Assembly (NCBI RefSeq): GCF_029338175.1
Contig: NZ_CP119862.1
Coordinates: 372,001-436,000 of the forward strand
From: Citrobacter enshiensis
Lineage (GTDB): Bacteria; Pseudomonadota; Gammaproteobacteria; Enterobacterales; Enterobacteriaceae
Direction of reading: 5' to 3'
Length of the DNA stretch: 64,000 nucleotides
The notes below the pieces were generated by a model. That model was not told the origin of the DNA. It made no database searches and saw nothing but the letters and a program-made list of their open reading frames with translations. Each line of letters opens with the position of its first letter. Position 1 is the stretch's first letter. Below are positions 1 to 9,443 of the stretch, in pieces. The position numbers were made by a program, and so were the translations under genes.

Positions 1-38
1 GACCCTGTTACCGCAATCACCGGATGTTTGGCAGACAT
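1..38 (-). CDS. prkB: PrkB, phosphoribulokinase-like protein (5' end only)
   Basis: Only the first 12 codons lie in the window, reading leftward off the edge. The translation begins MSAKHPVIAVTG, which matches the start of enterobacterial PrkB, whose P-loop starts at the VTG. The gene lies directly downstream of yheU on the same strand, as in E. coli (yheS-yheT-yheU-prkB). Function in enterobacteria is not established. The identification rests on a very short peptide plus synteny. Confidence 0.75.
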   Translation of the reverse strand, partial: MSAKHPVIAVTG

Positions 39-91
39 AACAACTCCATGAATAAACACTCGTTTTAGTATAGTCGGCCCTCAGCGGCGGA

Positions 92-310
92 TTACTCGTG
101 CAACTGTTTTCTGGGCATGATGTTGACCGTTTCGTGGAGTTCAGACCACACCAGAACGGCCTCGCCGCGCTGTAGTTGACGTTTGACGTCGGCGACTTTT
201 TGCGCAAGCGAACGCTCATGTTCACCATAATCGGTGCCTTCGCGCAATACAAAGCTTTCAATCAGGTTATCCAGCGTTTCAGCGGACAACTCCTGCCAGG
301 GGATCATCAT
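92..310 (-). CDS. yheU: YheU family conserved small protein
   Basis: A 72-residue acidic protein matching YheU of E. coli along its whole length (conserved stretches [17 protein letters not shown] and [16 protein letters not shown]). No membrane segment or metal motif is visible, and its role is unknown. It starts two bases after the yheT stop codon, so the two are almost certainly cotranscribed and perhaps translationally coupled. A second ATG lies one codon in; the first was chosen because it gives the family length. Confidence 0.9.
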   Translation of the reverse strand: MMIPWQELSAETLDNLIESFVLREGTDYGEHERSLAQKVADVKRQLQRGEAVLVWSELHETVNIMPRKQLHE

Positions 311-312
311 GA

Positions 313-1329
313 TTATGCTTCCAGATACGTGGTGAGCCAGTCAGGGATGCGCGATTCAAGCCACATTTCCGGGCGGCGCAGCGTCCCGCCGATAAAGCCG
401 ACGTGCCCGCCATGCTCGGTTAACTGATACTCAACCTGCGGCGGCAGATTCTCGGGGTTCGGGATCACATGACTGTCCATAAACGGATCGTCTTTCGCGT
501 GAATAATCAGCGTGGGTTTGGCGATCTGATTGAGCAACGGCATGGCGCTACATTGACGATAATAGTCTATCGCATCAGCAAAACCGTGAATTTTGGCGGT
601 AATAAGATCATCAAAATCGCGGATACGCCGTATTGCTTTTAGCTGCGCCAGGTTGACAGGGAGCGTGCCGGGATAGGCCGCCAGTTTGCGTGACGCGTTG
701 GCTTTGAGCAGATTGAGCAGATAGCGCTGGTAAACGCGCGAAAAGCCTTTTTCCATGTGATAGCTGCAGGCTTCAAGCACGAAAGGCGCGGAGACAATCA
801 CTGCCGCATCGATCGGAATATCCCGACCTTCTTTCGCCAGCAGACAGGCCAGCATATTGCCGCCGAGTGAATAGCCAACCGCAGCGGTGGGAACACGACC
901 AAACTCGCGTTGTAACCACTGTAAAAACCAGGTGCCGTCTTCCGTCTCCCCGGAGTGATAAATGCGATTCAGGCGATTGGGTTCGCCGCTGCAACCGCGA
1001 AAGTGCATCACGACACCCAGCCATCCACGCTTTTGTGCGGCCTCGATGAGTCCGTGGGCATACGGGCTGTTCAGACTACCTTCAAGACCATGAAACACCA
1101 CCAGACGCGGTTTGTGTTTCGCCTGATGCGGATCTTCACTCCATGCCAGATCGACAAAATCGCCATCGGGTAATTCCAGGCGTTGCCAGTGTGGGCTGAA
1201 CTGCACTTTACGGCGGATCAGTCGTGGGAGCATCGTTTGCAGATGGCGATTGCTGATGCCGCGCATCGGGCGGAACTCATACGAATCAGCGTCGGTCGGG
1301 GTCATTTCTGTGGGGGTGATTTCAACCAT
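313..1329 (-). CDS. yheT: YheT, alpha/beta-hydrolase
   Basis: Predicted cytoplasmic alpha/beta-hydrolase of the YheT/ABHD1-3 family (AB_hydrolase_4). Visible features are the oxyanion-region [17 protein letters not shown], the nucleophile elbow GYSLGGN (Ser in G-x-S-x-G) and a C-terminal HGGHVGF carrying the catalytic His, with Asp in AKDDPF. Substrate is unknown. The frame is open to 1350, but starting at MVEITPTEM gives a length close to the E. coli protein; the start is uncertain. Compared with E. coli, the C-terminus lacks about three residues. It is the gene upstream of yheU, with two bases between them. Confidence 0.88.
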   Translation of the reverse strand: MVEITPTEMTPTDADSYEFRPMRGISNRHLQTMLPRLIRRKVQFSPHWQRLELPDGDFVDLAWSEDPHQAKHKPRLVVFHGLEGSLNSPYAHGLIEAAQKRGWLGVVMHFRGCSGEPNRLNRIYHSGETEDGTWFLQWLQREFGRVPTAAVGYSLGGNMLACLLAKEGRDIPIDAAVIVSAPFVLEACSYHMEKGFSRVYQRYLLNLLKANASRKLAAYPGTLPVNLAQLKAIRRIRDFDDLITAKIHGFADAIDYYRQCSAMPLLNQIAKPTLIIHAKDDPFMDSHVIPNPENLPPQVEYQLTEHGGHVGFIGGTLRRPEMWLESRIPDWLTTYLEA

Positions 1330-1410
1330 AGCACCAGAGCAATTAATCATCGGGAAGAATAACTATACCGCGCACACGGCTGGCAGGTTAGCCAATATGT
1401 GATTTTACGC

Positions 1411-2130
1411 TTAGTCAGTCAGGAGGTTACGTGAGAAAAGATGGATGTCCACCCCGGGTTTTCGCCGCCAGAGACGGGCTTTACGCGTTCCTGTCGCCGC
1501 ACTTTCCCCCGTCTCTTCAAACATGCCCGACGCCTCAAAACGGCGAATCAGACTTTTACGCTGAATCGACTGACCGAGGATCACTTCGGTCGCCTCCTGC
1601 AACTGGCCATGGGTAAACGACGCCGGCAGACAGTAAACAGGCAGTAACGAGTACATCGTTTTTTGTCGTAAGCGATGCAGGGCTGATGCAATGATGTTCT
1701 CGTGGTCGAACGCCAGAGGATATTCGGTAAGCTTGTCGATCGGCACCCAGCGGGCGTCGCTAACGCTGGCGATATGCGGCTCGCAGTCCACCCAGGCGAT
1801 CAGCGCAAACCAGGCGACGGTCAGGCTCCAGCCGCGCGGGTCGCGGTCCGGTCCGGAGACGGTATCCAGTTGTTCCAGCCATGAAGGGGAAACCCCTGTT
1901 TTTTCTGTCAGCTTACGTAGCGCCGTTGCGCGGGTGGAATCATCGCGTGCCATATCAATAAAGCCGCCAGGTAATCCCCAGCGCCCTTTCTGCGGCTGCT
2001 TTGCCCGTTCGACCAGCAGTACGCACAGCGTTTGTTCATGCAGGGTGAACAACACGCTATCCACTGTGACCAGAGGGGAAGGAAAGCGGCTGGCATCGTA
2101 CTGGTTCAGATAGTCGGCTTCGGTTGTCAT
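1411..2130 (-). CDS. NrtR-like Nudix-related transcriptional regulator
   Basis: About 239 residues. The N-terminal Nudix domain carries LPGGFIDM, but the catalytic Nudix box (G-x5-E-x7-R-E-x2-E-E) is degenerate: the REL-x-EE part reads RKLTEKTG and the first Glu is absent. This loss of catalytic residues is typical of NrtR regulators, which bind ADP-ribose or related NAD metabolites. A C-terminal winged-helix-like region (SFTHGQLQEATEVILG through the RRFEASGMFEE segment) completes the NrtR architecture. It is transcribed divergently from the prs-like/nadV pair, which fits local repression of NAD salvage. Start chosen at MTTEADYL; a GTG at 2160 would add ten residues. Exact ligand and target are inferred. 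Confidence 0.82.
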   Translation of the reverse strand: MTTEADYLNQYDASRFPSPLVTVDSVLFTLHEQTLCVLLVERAKQPQKGRWGLPGGFIDMARDDSTRATALRKLTEKTGVSPSWLEQLDTVSGPDRDPRGWSLTVAWFALIAWVDCEPHIASVSDARWVPIDKLTEYPLAFDHENIIASALHRLRQKTMYSLLPVYCLPASFTHGQLQEATEVILGQSIQRKSLIRRFEASGMFEETGESAATGTRKARLWRRKPGVDIHLFSRNLLTD

Positions 2131-2266
2131 AAGGCACTCACGGTGATTTGGAACGTTCACAAGTGTACCAGCACGACATCAGGCGGCAAGGTGCGTTTTT
2201 TCTCATTACTTATCAGGTGATTATCTGTCTGTAAAAAATAAAGCAATTTTGTACTTGCTTAATATG

Positions 2267-2302
2267 TGTCTTAAGGACATTATTAATGTTGTCACAGGGA
2301 CA
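2267..2302. promoter_or_regulatory. Two TGTC-N5-GACA inverted repeats, candidate NrtR-type operators
   Basis: In the divergent intergenic region two 13-bp sites share the same arms: tgtcttaaggaca at 2267-2279 and tgtcacagggaca at 2290-2302. Their starts are 23 bp apart, roughly two helical turns. They overlap a weak candidate promoter (ttgctt 2255-2260, cattat 2278-2283, 17-bp spacer) and lie just ahead of the prs-like start. The repeats are read directly; assigning them to the adjacent Nudix regulator is inference. Confidence 0.55.
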
Positions 2303-2323
2303 CAATTAAGGGCGGGATGAAAT

Positions 2324-3181
2324 ATGAGCGCAAAATTGACATTAACGTTGGACGAGCAGGTCTACGCCATTGCCAGCGGTGTTTTTCCGGATGGCGCCGT
2401 CTGGCTGAAGGTGACGGAGACGTTACCGTCCTCCGCCCGTCTGATGCGAATTCGTGCGGTGGCGATGCGTGATATGAACGATTTCATGCTGCTAGCGCAA
2501 CTGGTTGAGGCGGTACGCCACCAGACGGATGTGCTGGTGAGCCATCTTGAACTTCCCTGGCTGCCGTGGGCGCGTCAGGACCGTCATATGGTTACCGGCG
2601 ACAGCTTTGCACTGAAAGTCTTTGCCCGTCAGCTCAATACGCTGAAGTTCGACAAGGTGAAAGTGCTCGACCCGCATAGCGATGCAGCAGCGGCGGCGAT
2701 AGATAACATGGTCGCTGTGCCACAGGAAGTCTGCCTGCGGCAAAGCGCGACTCTGCGCCGTCAGTTTCAACAACATGCGCTGATGCTGGTGGCACCGGAT
2801 GCGGGGTCGTTGAAGAAAATCGATGCTGTGGCCAGAGCCGCAGGGACAGCGGAGTACGCCATCCTGAGTAAAAAACGCGATGTGGCGAGCGGCAATCTGA
2901 CCGGCTTCTCGCTGGTGGCGGGAGACGTGAAAGACAGGGATGTGCTGATTGTCGACGACCTGTGCGACGCAGGTGGCACTTTTATCGGATCGGCACAGGT
3001 GTTGCGTGATGCCGGAGCGCGCAGTGTCAGTCTGTACGTGACGCATGGCATCTTCTCGAAAGGTGTGGAGCACCTGTTTGCCAATGGCATTGACGCCCTC
3101 TACAGCACCACCTCGTTGGCTGCGCCGACGCTGGCGCATCCGCAGCTTGAGCTTATCGACATTGACGCGATTTACCGCTGA
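2324..3181 (+). CDS. PRPP-synthetase-like protein of NAD salvage cassette
   Basis: 285 residues, shorter than housekeeping Prs (about 315). It keeps the fold and active-site landmarks of ribose-phosphate diphosphokinase: WARQDRH (ATP-binding RQD, about residue 85), the divergent PRPP-synthase signature DPHSDAAAA instead of DLHAxQIQGFF, the flexible-loop SKKRD, and the PRPP loop VDDLCDAGGTF (about residue 210). The GDSFALKVFARQLN segment is of the kind seen in accessory and phage homologs paired with nadV. It most likely pyrophosphorylates either ribose 5-phosphate (to PRPP for NadV) or ADP-ribose, as the phage enzyme Adps does. It precedes nadV by 13 bases, so the pair is an operon. Confidence 0.8.
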   Translation: MSAKLTLTLDEQVYAIASGVFPDGAVWLKVTETLPSSARLMRIRAVAMRDMNDFMLLAQLVEAVRHQTDVLVSHLELPWLPWARQDRHMVTGDSFALKVFARQLNTLKFDKVKVLDPHSDAAAAAIDNMVAVPQEVCLRQSATLRRQFQQHALMLVAPDAGSLKKIDAVARAAGTAEYAILSKKRDVASGNLTGFSLVAGDVKDRDVLIVDDLCDAGGTFIGSAQVLRDAGARSVSLYVTHGIFSKGVEHLFANGIDALYSTTSLAAPTLAHPQLELIDIDAIYR

Positions 3182-3194
3182 GGGAGACAGCATA

Positions 3195-4685
3195 ATGAAA
3201 ATGAATCCAATTCTGGCTATCGACGGCTACAAAGTCTCCCACCGCGTACAGTATCCGCAGGGAACCACCCGGGTGTATTCCAACTTCACTCCGCGCAGCG
3301 AGCGCTATTTTCAGTCGCCGTTGCCGGATGGCAAGCTGGTGTTCTTTGGTCTGCAGGGCTTTTTGCAGTGGTTTCTGGTCGATCTGTTTAACGAGGCATT
3401 TTTTGCCCGTCCGGAAGACGAGGTGGTCAACGAATATAAGCAGGTGATGGACAGCTATCTTGGTCGAGATGCCGTCGCCGTCGATCATATTCGCGCGCTG
3501 CATCAGTTGGGTTACTTGCCGCTGCACATTAAGGCGCTGGATGAAGGCACTAAAGTGCCCATGGCGGTACCGGTTCTTACCATTATCAACACCAAACCCG
3601 AGTTTTTCTGGTTGGTGAATTACCTGGAAACCGTACTGTCGGCGGAACTCTGGAAAGCCTCGACGAACGCCACTATTGCTCACCATTACCGCAAAATTTG
3701 CGCGCATTGGGCAGAGAAAACCTGTAGCGACCTGACGCATCTCGATTTTCAGTGCCATGATTTTTCGTTTCGCGGCATGGCCGGTCTCCAGGACACCATG
3801 CAGGCGGGCAGTGGGCATCTGTTGAGTTTTAAAGGTACGGATAGCATTCCGTCGCTGTTGTATGCCCGTGATTACTACACCGACGGCGACGCGTACTTTA
3901 TCGGCGCCAGTATTCCGGCGACCGAACACAGCGTGATGTGCATGGGCGAACGTGAACATGAGATTGAAACGTTCCGTCGGTTGATTGTCGATCTTTACCC
4001 GCAGGGTTTTGTGTCGATAGTGTCTGATACCTGGGACTACTGGCAGGTGCTGACGGAGTATACCCGTGAACTCAAAAATACCATTCTGGCGCGCGAAGGG
4101 CGGGTGGTCTTTCGCCCCGACAGCGGTGATCCGGTGGAGATCCTCTGTGGCACAGGAATGGACGAGGATGATCGCGCCGACCGCACCCCACAGGAAAAAG
4201 GATCGGTGGAAGTGCTGTGGGAGATTTTTGGCGGCACGATCAATGAGAAAGGGTATAAGGTGCTCGACCCGCACGTAGGGTTGATTTATGGCGACTCCAT
4301 CACCCTTGAACGGGCTAATGAGATCCTACGGCGTCTGGAGGCAAAAGGGTTCGCCAGTTCGAACGTAGTATTTGGGGTCGGTTCTTTCACCTACCAGTAC
4401 AACACGCGCGACACCTTTGGTTTTGCGATGAAAGCGACCTGGGGAGAGGTCGACGGCAACGGCCGTACGATCTTTAAAGCGCCGAAAACCGATAATGGAC
4501 TGAAACGCTCTGCCCGCGGATTGCTGCGCGTTGCGCGTGATGAGCAGGGCGAGTTACGCCTGCACGATGAGCAAAGCTGGGTTCAGGAACAAGAGGGAGA
4601 GTTGAAGACGCGTTTCCTCGATGGGCGGCTTTACAACCGCGAACATTTTGAACAAATCCGCCAGCGACTGGCGACGCAATGCTAA
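3195..4685 (+). CDS. nadV: Nicotinamide phosphoribosyltransferase (NadV/NAMPT family)
   Basis: 496 residues, full family length. NAMPT landmarks are present: N-terminal DGYKVSH and YPQGTTRVYSNF, FKGTDS (Asp near 216), the phosphorylatable His in PATEHS near 245, and RPDSGDP near 307-313. The expected reaction is nicotinamide + PRPP to NMN + PPi in the cytoplasm, which bypasses NadA/B/C or deamidation. A relative, Namat of the phage NARP1 system, instead joins nicotinamide to ADP-ribose pyrophosphate. The start was set at ATG 3195, preceded by agggag eight bases upstream; the frame is open further upstream inside the prs-like gene, but that is overlap. A REP-like element follows the stop. Confidence 0.9.
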   Translation: MKMNPILAIDGYKVSHRVQYPQGTTRVYSNFTPRSERYFQSPLPDGKLVFFGLQGFLQWFLVDLFNEAFFARPEDEVVNEYKQVMDSYLGRDAVAVDHIRALHQLGYLPLHIKALDEGTKVPMAVPVLTIINTKPEFFWLVNYLETVLSAELWKASTNATIAHHYRKICAHWAEKTCSDLTHLDFQCHDFSFRGMAGLQDTMQAGSGHLLSFKGTDSIPSLLYARDYYTDGDAYFIGASIPATEHSVMCMGEREHEIETFRRLIVDLYPQGFVSIVSDTWDYWQVLTEYTRELKNTILAREGRVVFRPDSGDPVEILCGTGMDEDDRADRTPQEKGSVEVLWEIFGGTINEKGYKVLDPHVGLIYGDSITLERANEILRRLEAKGFASSNVVFGVGSFTYQYNTRDTFGFAMKATWGEVDGNGRTIFKAPKTDNGLKRSARGLLRVARDEQGELRLHDEQSWVQEQEGELKTRFLDGRLYNREHFEQIRQRLATQC

Positions 4686-4707
4686 ATCCCCACCTGTTTT
4701 TCAGTCC

Positions 4708-4746
4708 GTAGGCCGGATAAGGCGCAAAAGCGCCGCCATCCGGCAA
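4708..4746. repeat. REP/PU palindromic element
   Basis: Sequence begins gtaggccggataaggcg and ends gccatccggcaa, forming the hairpin GCCGGAT..GGCG(caaaag)CGCC..ATCCGGC typical of enterobacterial REP elements. It lies between the convergent ends of nadV and yheS and may stabilise or terminate one of the transcripts. Confidence 0.85.
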
Positions 4747-4752
4747 TCACGG

Positions 4753-6654
4753 CTACTCGGCCAGCATCTGTTCGAGCTGTTCCTGTATTTCAAGCCAGGC
4801 CATTTCACACTCTTCCAGCCCTGATTTGGCGCTGGCTTGCTGTTGCAGACAGGCGGTGAGCTCGGCCTTTCTGCTCTGATCGTACAATTCGCTGTCGCCC
4901 AGTTTTTCTTCCGCCTGCGCCAGTTGCGCGTTCAGTTTCTCCATCTCTTTTTCCAGTCGCGCAATTTCTTTACGCAGTGGCTGAGTTTGCGTGCGTAGCT
5001 CCGCTTCACGGCGTTTCTGATCTTTACGCGCTTGCGCGCTATTGGCGTTGTCTTTCGGCGCGTCATCAGGCTGACTTTCCTGCTTCTGCACGTCGCTCAG
5101 CCATTGTTGATAATCTTCCAGATCGCCATCGAACGGCTCGACTTTACGGTCATGAACCAGATAGAGATCGTCAGTGGTTGAGCGCAGCAGGTGACGGTCA
5201 TGCGAAACGACAACCAATGCCCCTTCAAAGTCGATCAAGGCTTCGGTCAGTGCCTGACGCATATCCAGATCCAGGTGGTTGGTCGGTTCATCGAGCAGCA
5301 GTAGATTCGGGCGCTGCCAGACGATCAGCGCCAGCACCAGACGGGCCTTTTCACCGCCGGAGAAACGCTGGGTCTCTTCAGTGACTTTATCGCCCTGGAA
5401 GCCAAAGCCGCCGAGATAATCCCGCAGCTTCTGTTCCAGCTCCTGCGGTGCCAGTCGCACCAGATGTTGCAGCGGTGATTCGTCTGCGCGCAGGAATTCC
5501 AGTTGATGCTGGGCGAAATACCCCAGTTTGATGCCTTTTGCCAGACCGATCTCCCCGCTGACAGGGTTGAGCTCGCCCGCCAGCAGTTTGATCAGCGTCG
5601 ATTTCCCTGCGCCATTGCGTCCTAACAGTCCGATGCGTGAGCCGGGAACCAGATTGAGTTTGATGGAGTCGAGAATAACGCGTTCGCCATATCCGGCGCT
5701 CACTTTCTCCATTTTCAGCAGCGGGTTAGGCAGGCTTTCTGGCGCCCGGAAGCTGAAGTGGAACGGGTTGTCGACGTGTGCCGGAGCGATAAGCTCCATG
5801 CGTTCCAGCATCTTGATGCGGCTCTGTGCTTGTTTCGCTTTGGTCGCTTTGGCGCGGAAACGGTCGATATAGCTTTGCAAGTGCGCGACACGCTCCTGCT
5901 GGCTTTCGTACATCGATTGTTGTTGCGCCAGGCGCGTGGCTCGCTGAATTTCAAACGCGCTGTAGTTGCCGGTGTACTCGAACATCGTTTGTTGTTCGAT
6001 ATGAATAATTTTATCGACCACCGGATCGAGGAAGTCGCGGTCGTGGGAGATAAGGATCAGCGTCCCCTGATAGCTCTTCAGCCATTTCTCCAGCCAGATG
6101 ACGGCGTCCAGATCAAGGTGGTTGGTCGGTTCATCGAGCAGCAGCAAATCTGAGCGGCAGATCAGCGCCTGGGCCAGGTTAAGACGCATGCGCCAGCCGC
6201 CGGAGAAGTCGCTGACCGGGCGCTCAAGTTGCTCATTAGAGAAACCGAGACCGTGGAGCAGACTGGCGGCGCGGGACCGCACGGTCCAGGCGTCGATGGC
6301 GTCCAGTTTGCCATGCACGGTGGCAATCGCGTGTCCGTCGTTACGTTCGTTGGCGTCGTTCAGTTGCGCTTCCAACTGGCGATACTCACGGTCACCATCA
6401 ATAACGTATTCCAGCGCAGGTTGAGGAAGCGCTGGCGTTTCCTGATTCACCCACGCCAGCTGCCAGTTGCCGGGGAAGGAAAAATTGCCGCCATCGGCGC
6501 TGATTTCATTTTTTAGCAATGCCAGCAGGGTAGATTTTCCGCAGCCATTTTTACCCACCAGACCGACTTTCTGACCAGGATTGATGGTCGCTGTAGCATT
6601 GTCCAGCAAGACGCGTACGCCGCGGCGAATTTGTAACGAGGAGAAAACAATCAT
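4753..6654 (-). CDS. yheS: YheS, ABC-F ATPase
   Basis: 633-residue soluble ABC-F protein with two nucleotide-binding domains and no membrane segments. NBD1 has Walker A GKNGCGKST (near residue 36), signature FSGGWRM and Walker B LLLLDEPTNHLDL; NBD2 has GRNGAGKST, FSGGEKAR and the second LLLLDEPTNHLDL. The domains are joined by the charged ABC-F linker (YESQQERVAHLQSY), and the C-terminus is an Arg/Glu/Lys-rich coiled coil. ABC-F proteins act on the ribosome E site in translation. In E. coli yheS is adjacent to yheT; here the NAD cassette separates them. It is divergent from kefG. Confidence 0.93.
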   Translation of the reverse strand: MIVFSSLQIRRGVRVLLDNATATINPGQKVGLVGKNGCGKSTLLALLKNEISADGGNFSFPGNWQLAWVNQETPALPQPALEYVIDGDREYRQLEAQLNDANERNDGHAIATVHGKLDAIDAWTVRSRAASLLHGLGFSNEQLERPVSDFSGGWRMRLNLAQALICRSDLLLLDEPTNHLDLDAVIWLEKWLKSYQGTLILISHDRDFLDPVVDKIIHIEQQTMFEYTGNYSAFEIQRATRLAQQQSMYESQQERVAHLQSYIDRFRAKATKAKQAQSRIKMLERMELIAPAHVDNPFHFSFRAPESLPNPLLKMEKVSAGYGERVILDSIKLNLVPGSRIGLLGRNGAGKSTLIKLLAGELNPVSGEIGLAKGIKLGYFAQHQLEFLRADESPLQHLVRLAPQELEQKLRDYLGGFGFQGDKVTEETQRFSGGEKARLVLALIVWQRPNLLLLDEPTNHLDLDMRQALTEALIDFEGALVVVSHDRHLLRSTTDDLYLVHDRKVEPFDGDLEDYQQWLSDVQKQESQPDDAPKDNANSAQARKDQKRREAELRTQTQPLRKEIARLEKEMEKLNAQLAQAEEKLGDSELYDQSRKAELTACLQQQASAKSGLEECEMAWLEIQEQLEQMLAE

Positions 6655-6779
6655 AAGGCGCCGTATGTTCTGACTATGTTAATTTATCATTATGATAATG
6701 TAGTGTGTGTGGGCGTACTGCCGCACTGGAGCGCAATGGTAGCCCAAAACAACGACTATACACAAAAACCGGGAGGGGG

Positions 6780-7334
6780 ATGATGTCCCAGCCAGCGAAA
6801 GTTTTGCTGCTGTATGCCCATCCGGAATCTCAGGACTCGGTCGCCAATCGGGTTCTGCTTAAGCCGGCCATGCAGCTCAGTAATGTGACAGTGCACGATC
6901 TTTACGCGCACTACCCTGATTTTTTTATCGATATTCCGCATGAGCAGGCGCTATTGCGTGAACACGACGTGATTGTTTTTCAGCACCCTTTGTATACCTA
7001 CAGTTGCCCGGCACTGCTCAAAGAGTGGTTCGACCGGGTGTTGAGCCGCGGTTTTGCCAGCGGTCCCGGAGGAAATCAACTGGCGGGAAAGTACTGGCGA
7101 AGCGTGATCACCACCGGCGAGCCGGAAAGTGCTTACCGCTATGACGCGCTGAACCGTTATCCGATGAGCGACGTGTTGCGCCCCTTTGAACTGACGGCGG
7201 CGATGTGTCGTATGCATTGGATGAGTCCGATCATTATTTACTGGGCCAGGCGACAAAGTGCACAGGAATTAGCCAGTCATGCCAGGGCGTATGGTGAGTG
7301 GCTGGCAAACCCTGTTGTTGCGGGAGGTCGCTGA
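6780..7334 (+). CDS. kefG: KefG, ancillary flavoprotein subunit of KefB
   Basis: 184-residue flavodoxin-like NAD(P)H:quinone reductase (DT-diaphorase family) that binds and activates the KefB potassium efflux system. Visible features are [12 protein letters not shown] (FMN phosphate loop), [17 protein letters not shown] and the GPGGNQL loop. The start was chosen at ATG 6780 behind a strong gggaggggg ribosome site and gives the E. coli KefG length; an in-frame upstream start at 6705 has no support. Its TGA overlaps the kefB ATG by one base, implying translational coupling. Confidence 0.93.
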   Translation: MMSQPAKVLLLYAHPESQDSVANRVLLKPAMQLSNVTVHDLYAHYPDFFIDIPHEQALLREHDVIVFQHPLYTYSCPALLKEWFDRVLSRGFASGPGGNQLAGKYWRSVITTGEPESAYRYDALNRYPMSDVLRPFELTAAMCRMHWMSPIIIYWARRQSAQELASHARAYGEWLANPVVAGGR

Positions 7335-9139
7335 TGGAAGGTTCCGATTTAATGCTGGCAGGCGTGTTGTTTCTCTTCGCGGCAGTGGTTGCGGTGCCGT
7401 TGGCTGCGCGGCTGGGTATCGGCGCGGTCCTGGGCTACCTGCTGGCCGGGATCGCTATTGGTCCGTGGGGGCTGGGGTTTATCAGCGACGTTGATGAAAT
7501 CCTGCATTTCTCTGAACTGGGCGTTGTCTTCCTAATGTTTATCATTGGCCTGGAGCTGAATCCTGCAAAACTCTGGCAGTTGCGGCGTTCTATTTTTGGC
7601 GTCGGGGCGGCGCAGGTGATGTTAAGCGCGGCGGTGCTGGCGGGGCTACTGATGCTGACCCGCTTCTCGTGGCAGGCGGCGGTGGTCGGGGGGATCGGTC
7701 TGGCGATGTCGTCGACCGCCATGGCATTGCAGCTGATGCGTGAAAAAGGGATGAATCGCAGTGAATCCGGGCAACTGGGTTTTTCTGTGCTGCTGTTTCA
7801 GGATCTGGCGGTGATCCCGGCGCTGGCGCTGGTGCCGCTGCTGGCGGGTTCCGCAGATGAACATTTTGACTGGATCAAAGTGGGCATGAAGGTGCTGGCA
7901 TTTGCGGGTATGCTGATTGGCGGACGTTATCTGCTGCGCCCCGTGTTTCGCTTTATCGCTAGCTCAGGAGTGAGGGAGGTTTTCACCGCTGCCACCCTGC
8001 TGTTGGTGCTGGCTTCGGCGCTGTTTATGGACGCGCTGGGGCTGTCGATGGCGCTGGGGACGTTTATTGCGGGTGTGTTACTGGCGGAAAGCGAATATCG
8101 CCATGAGCTGGAAACCGCCATCGATCCCTTTAAAGGCTTGCTGCTGGGGCTGTTCTTTATTTCGGTCGGGATGTCGTTGAATCTTGGTGTGCTCTACACC
8201 CATCTGTTATGGGTCGTGATGAGCGTCGTCATTCTGGTGGCCGTCAAGACGCTGGTGCTCTATTTGCTGGCGCGCGTATATGGCGTGAGGAGTTCGGAGC
8301 GAATGCAGTTTGCGGGCGTGTTGAGTCAGGGGGGCGAGTTCGCTTTTGTGCTCTTTTCTACCGCGTCTTCCCAGCGACTGTTTCAGGGCGATCAGATGGC
8401 GTTGCTGCTGGTGACCGTCACGCTATCGATGATGACAACGCCCTTGTTAATGAAGCTCATTGATAAATGGCTTTCCAGACAGATCAATGGCCCGGAAGAG
8501 GAAGACGAAGCGCCCTGGGTGGATGATGATAAGCCGCAGGTGATTGTGGTGGGGTTTGGGCGTTTCGGTCAGGTGATTGGGCGTTTGTTGATGGCGAACA
8601 AGATGCGTATTACGGTGCTTGAGCGGGATATCAGTGCCGTCAACCTGATGCGTAAGTATGGCTACAAAGTGTATTACGGTGATGCCACCCAGGTGGATCT
8701 CCTTCGTTCGGCAGGGGCAGAAGCGGCGGAGTCGATCGTGATCACCTGTAATGAGCCTGAAGACACCATGAAGCTGGTGGAACTGTGCCAGCAGCATTTT
8801 CCGCATTTGCATATTCTTGCGCGGGCGCGCGGACGTGTAGAAGCACATGAGTTATTACAGGTGGGTGTGACGCAGTTTTCTCGTGAAACCTTCTCCAGTG
8901 CGCTGGAGTTGGGGCGTAAAACGCTGGTGTCATTAGGGATGCATCCGCATCAGGCGCAGCGGGCGCAACTGCACTTTCGTCGTCTGGACATGCGTATGTT
9001 ACGGGAGTTGATCCCGATGCATACCGATACGGTTCAAATCTCTCGCGCCACGGAAGCCCGACGCGAGCTGGAGGAGATCTTCCAGCGAGAGATGCAGAAA
9101 GAACGGCGCCAGCTGGATGGCTGGGATGAATTTGAGTAG
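7334..9139 (+). CDS. kefB: KefB, glutathione-gated K+/H+ antiporter
   Basis: 601 residues, same length as E. coli KefB. The N-terminal two thirds is a CPA2-type membrane domain with about 12 hydrophobic segments, including the conserved [14 protein letters not shown] and [12 protein letters not shown]. After a charged linker, a C-terminal RCK/KTN domain starts at [18 protein letters not shown], binds nucleotide and is the site of glutathione gating. KefB releases K+ during electrophile (methylglyoxal) stress to acidify the cytoplasm. Translationally coupled to kefG; yheV follows after nine bases. Confidence 0.95.
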   Translation: MEGSDLMLAGVLFLFAAVVAVPLAARLGIGAVLGYLLAGIAIGPWGLGFISDVDEILHFSELGVVFLMFIIGLELNPAKLWQLRRSIFGVGAAQVMLSAAVLAGLLMLTRFSWQAAVVGGIGLAMSSTAMALQLMREKGMNRSESGQLGFSVLLFQDLAVIPALALVPLLAGSADEHFDWIKVGMKVLAFAGMLIGGRYLLRPVFRFIASSGVREVFTAATLLLVLASALFMDALGLSMALGTFIAGVLLAESEYRHELETAIDPFKGLLLGLFFISVGMSLNLGVLYTHLLWVVMSVVILVAVKTLVLYLLARVYGVRSSERMQFAGVLSQGGEFAFVLFSTASSQRLFQGDQMALLLVTVTLSMMTTPLLMKLIDKWLSRQINGPEEEDEAPWVDDDKPQVIVVGFGRFGQVIGRLLMANKMRITVLERDISAVNLMRKYGYKVYYGDATQVDLLRSAGAEAAESIVITCNEPEDTMKLVELCQQHFPHLHILARARGRVEAHELLQVGVTQFSRETFSSALELGRKTLVSLGMHPHQAQRAQLHFRRLDMRMLRELIPMHTDTVQISRATEARRELEEIFQREMQKERRQLDGWDEFE

Positions 9140-9148
9140 GGGAGCAGT

Positions 9149-9349
9149 ATGGCAATTCGTAAACGTTTTATTGCAGGTGCTAAATGCCCATCTTGTCAGG
9201 CGCAGGATTCTCTGGCGATGTGGCGCGAAAATAATGTTGATATTGTTGAATGCGTTAAGTGTGGTCATCAGATGCGTGAAGCCGATAAAGCGGCGCGCGA
9301 GCACGTTCGCAAAGAAGAGCAAGTGATCGGGATTTTTCATCCGGACTAG
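9149..9349 (+). CDS. yheV: YheV, small zinc-ribbon protein
   Basis: 66 residues with two CxxC pairs (CPSCQAQ and CVKCGHQ), a probable four-Cys zinc ribbon, and a basic C-terminal helix. It matches enterobacterial YheV end to end. No function is known. It is the third gene of the kefGB-yheV unit and precedes slyD, which has its own start region about 95 bases later. Confidence 0.9.
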   Translation: MAIRKRFIAGAKCPSCQAQDSLAMWRENNVDIVECVKCGHQMREADKAAREHVRKEEQVIGIFHPD

Positions 9350-9443
9350 CGATATGTCGCAGGTTTTTTTAAGCTAGTGGGTACACGAGTGCAGAATTCC
9401 GCTACAATCTGCGCCACTATTCTTCCCATGCTCAGGAGATATC

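Noticed and set aside
1411-4685. Prophage or integron origin of the NAD cassette
   Set aside because: No integrase, attachment-site repeats or tRNA target is visible at the ends; only a REP element and ordinary flanking genes.
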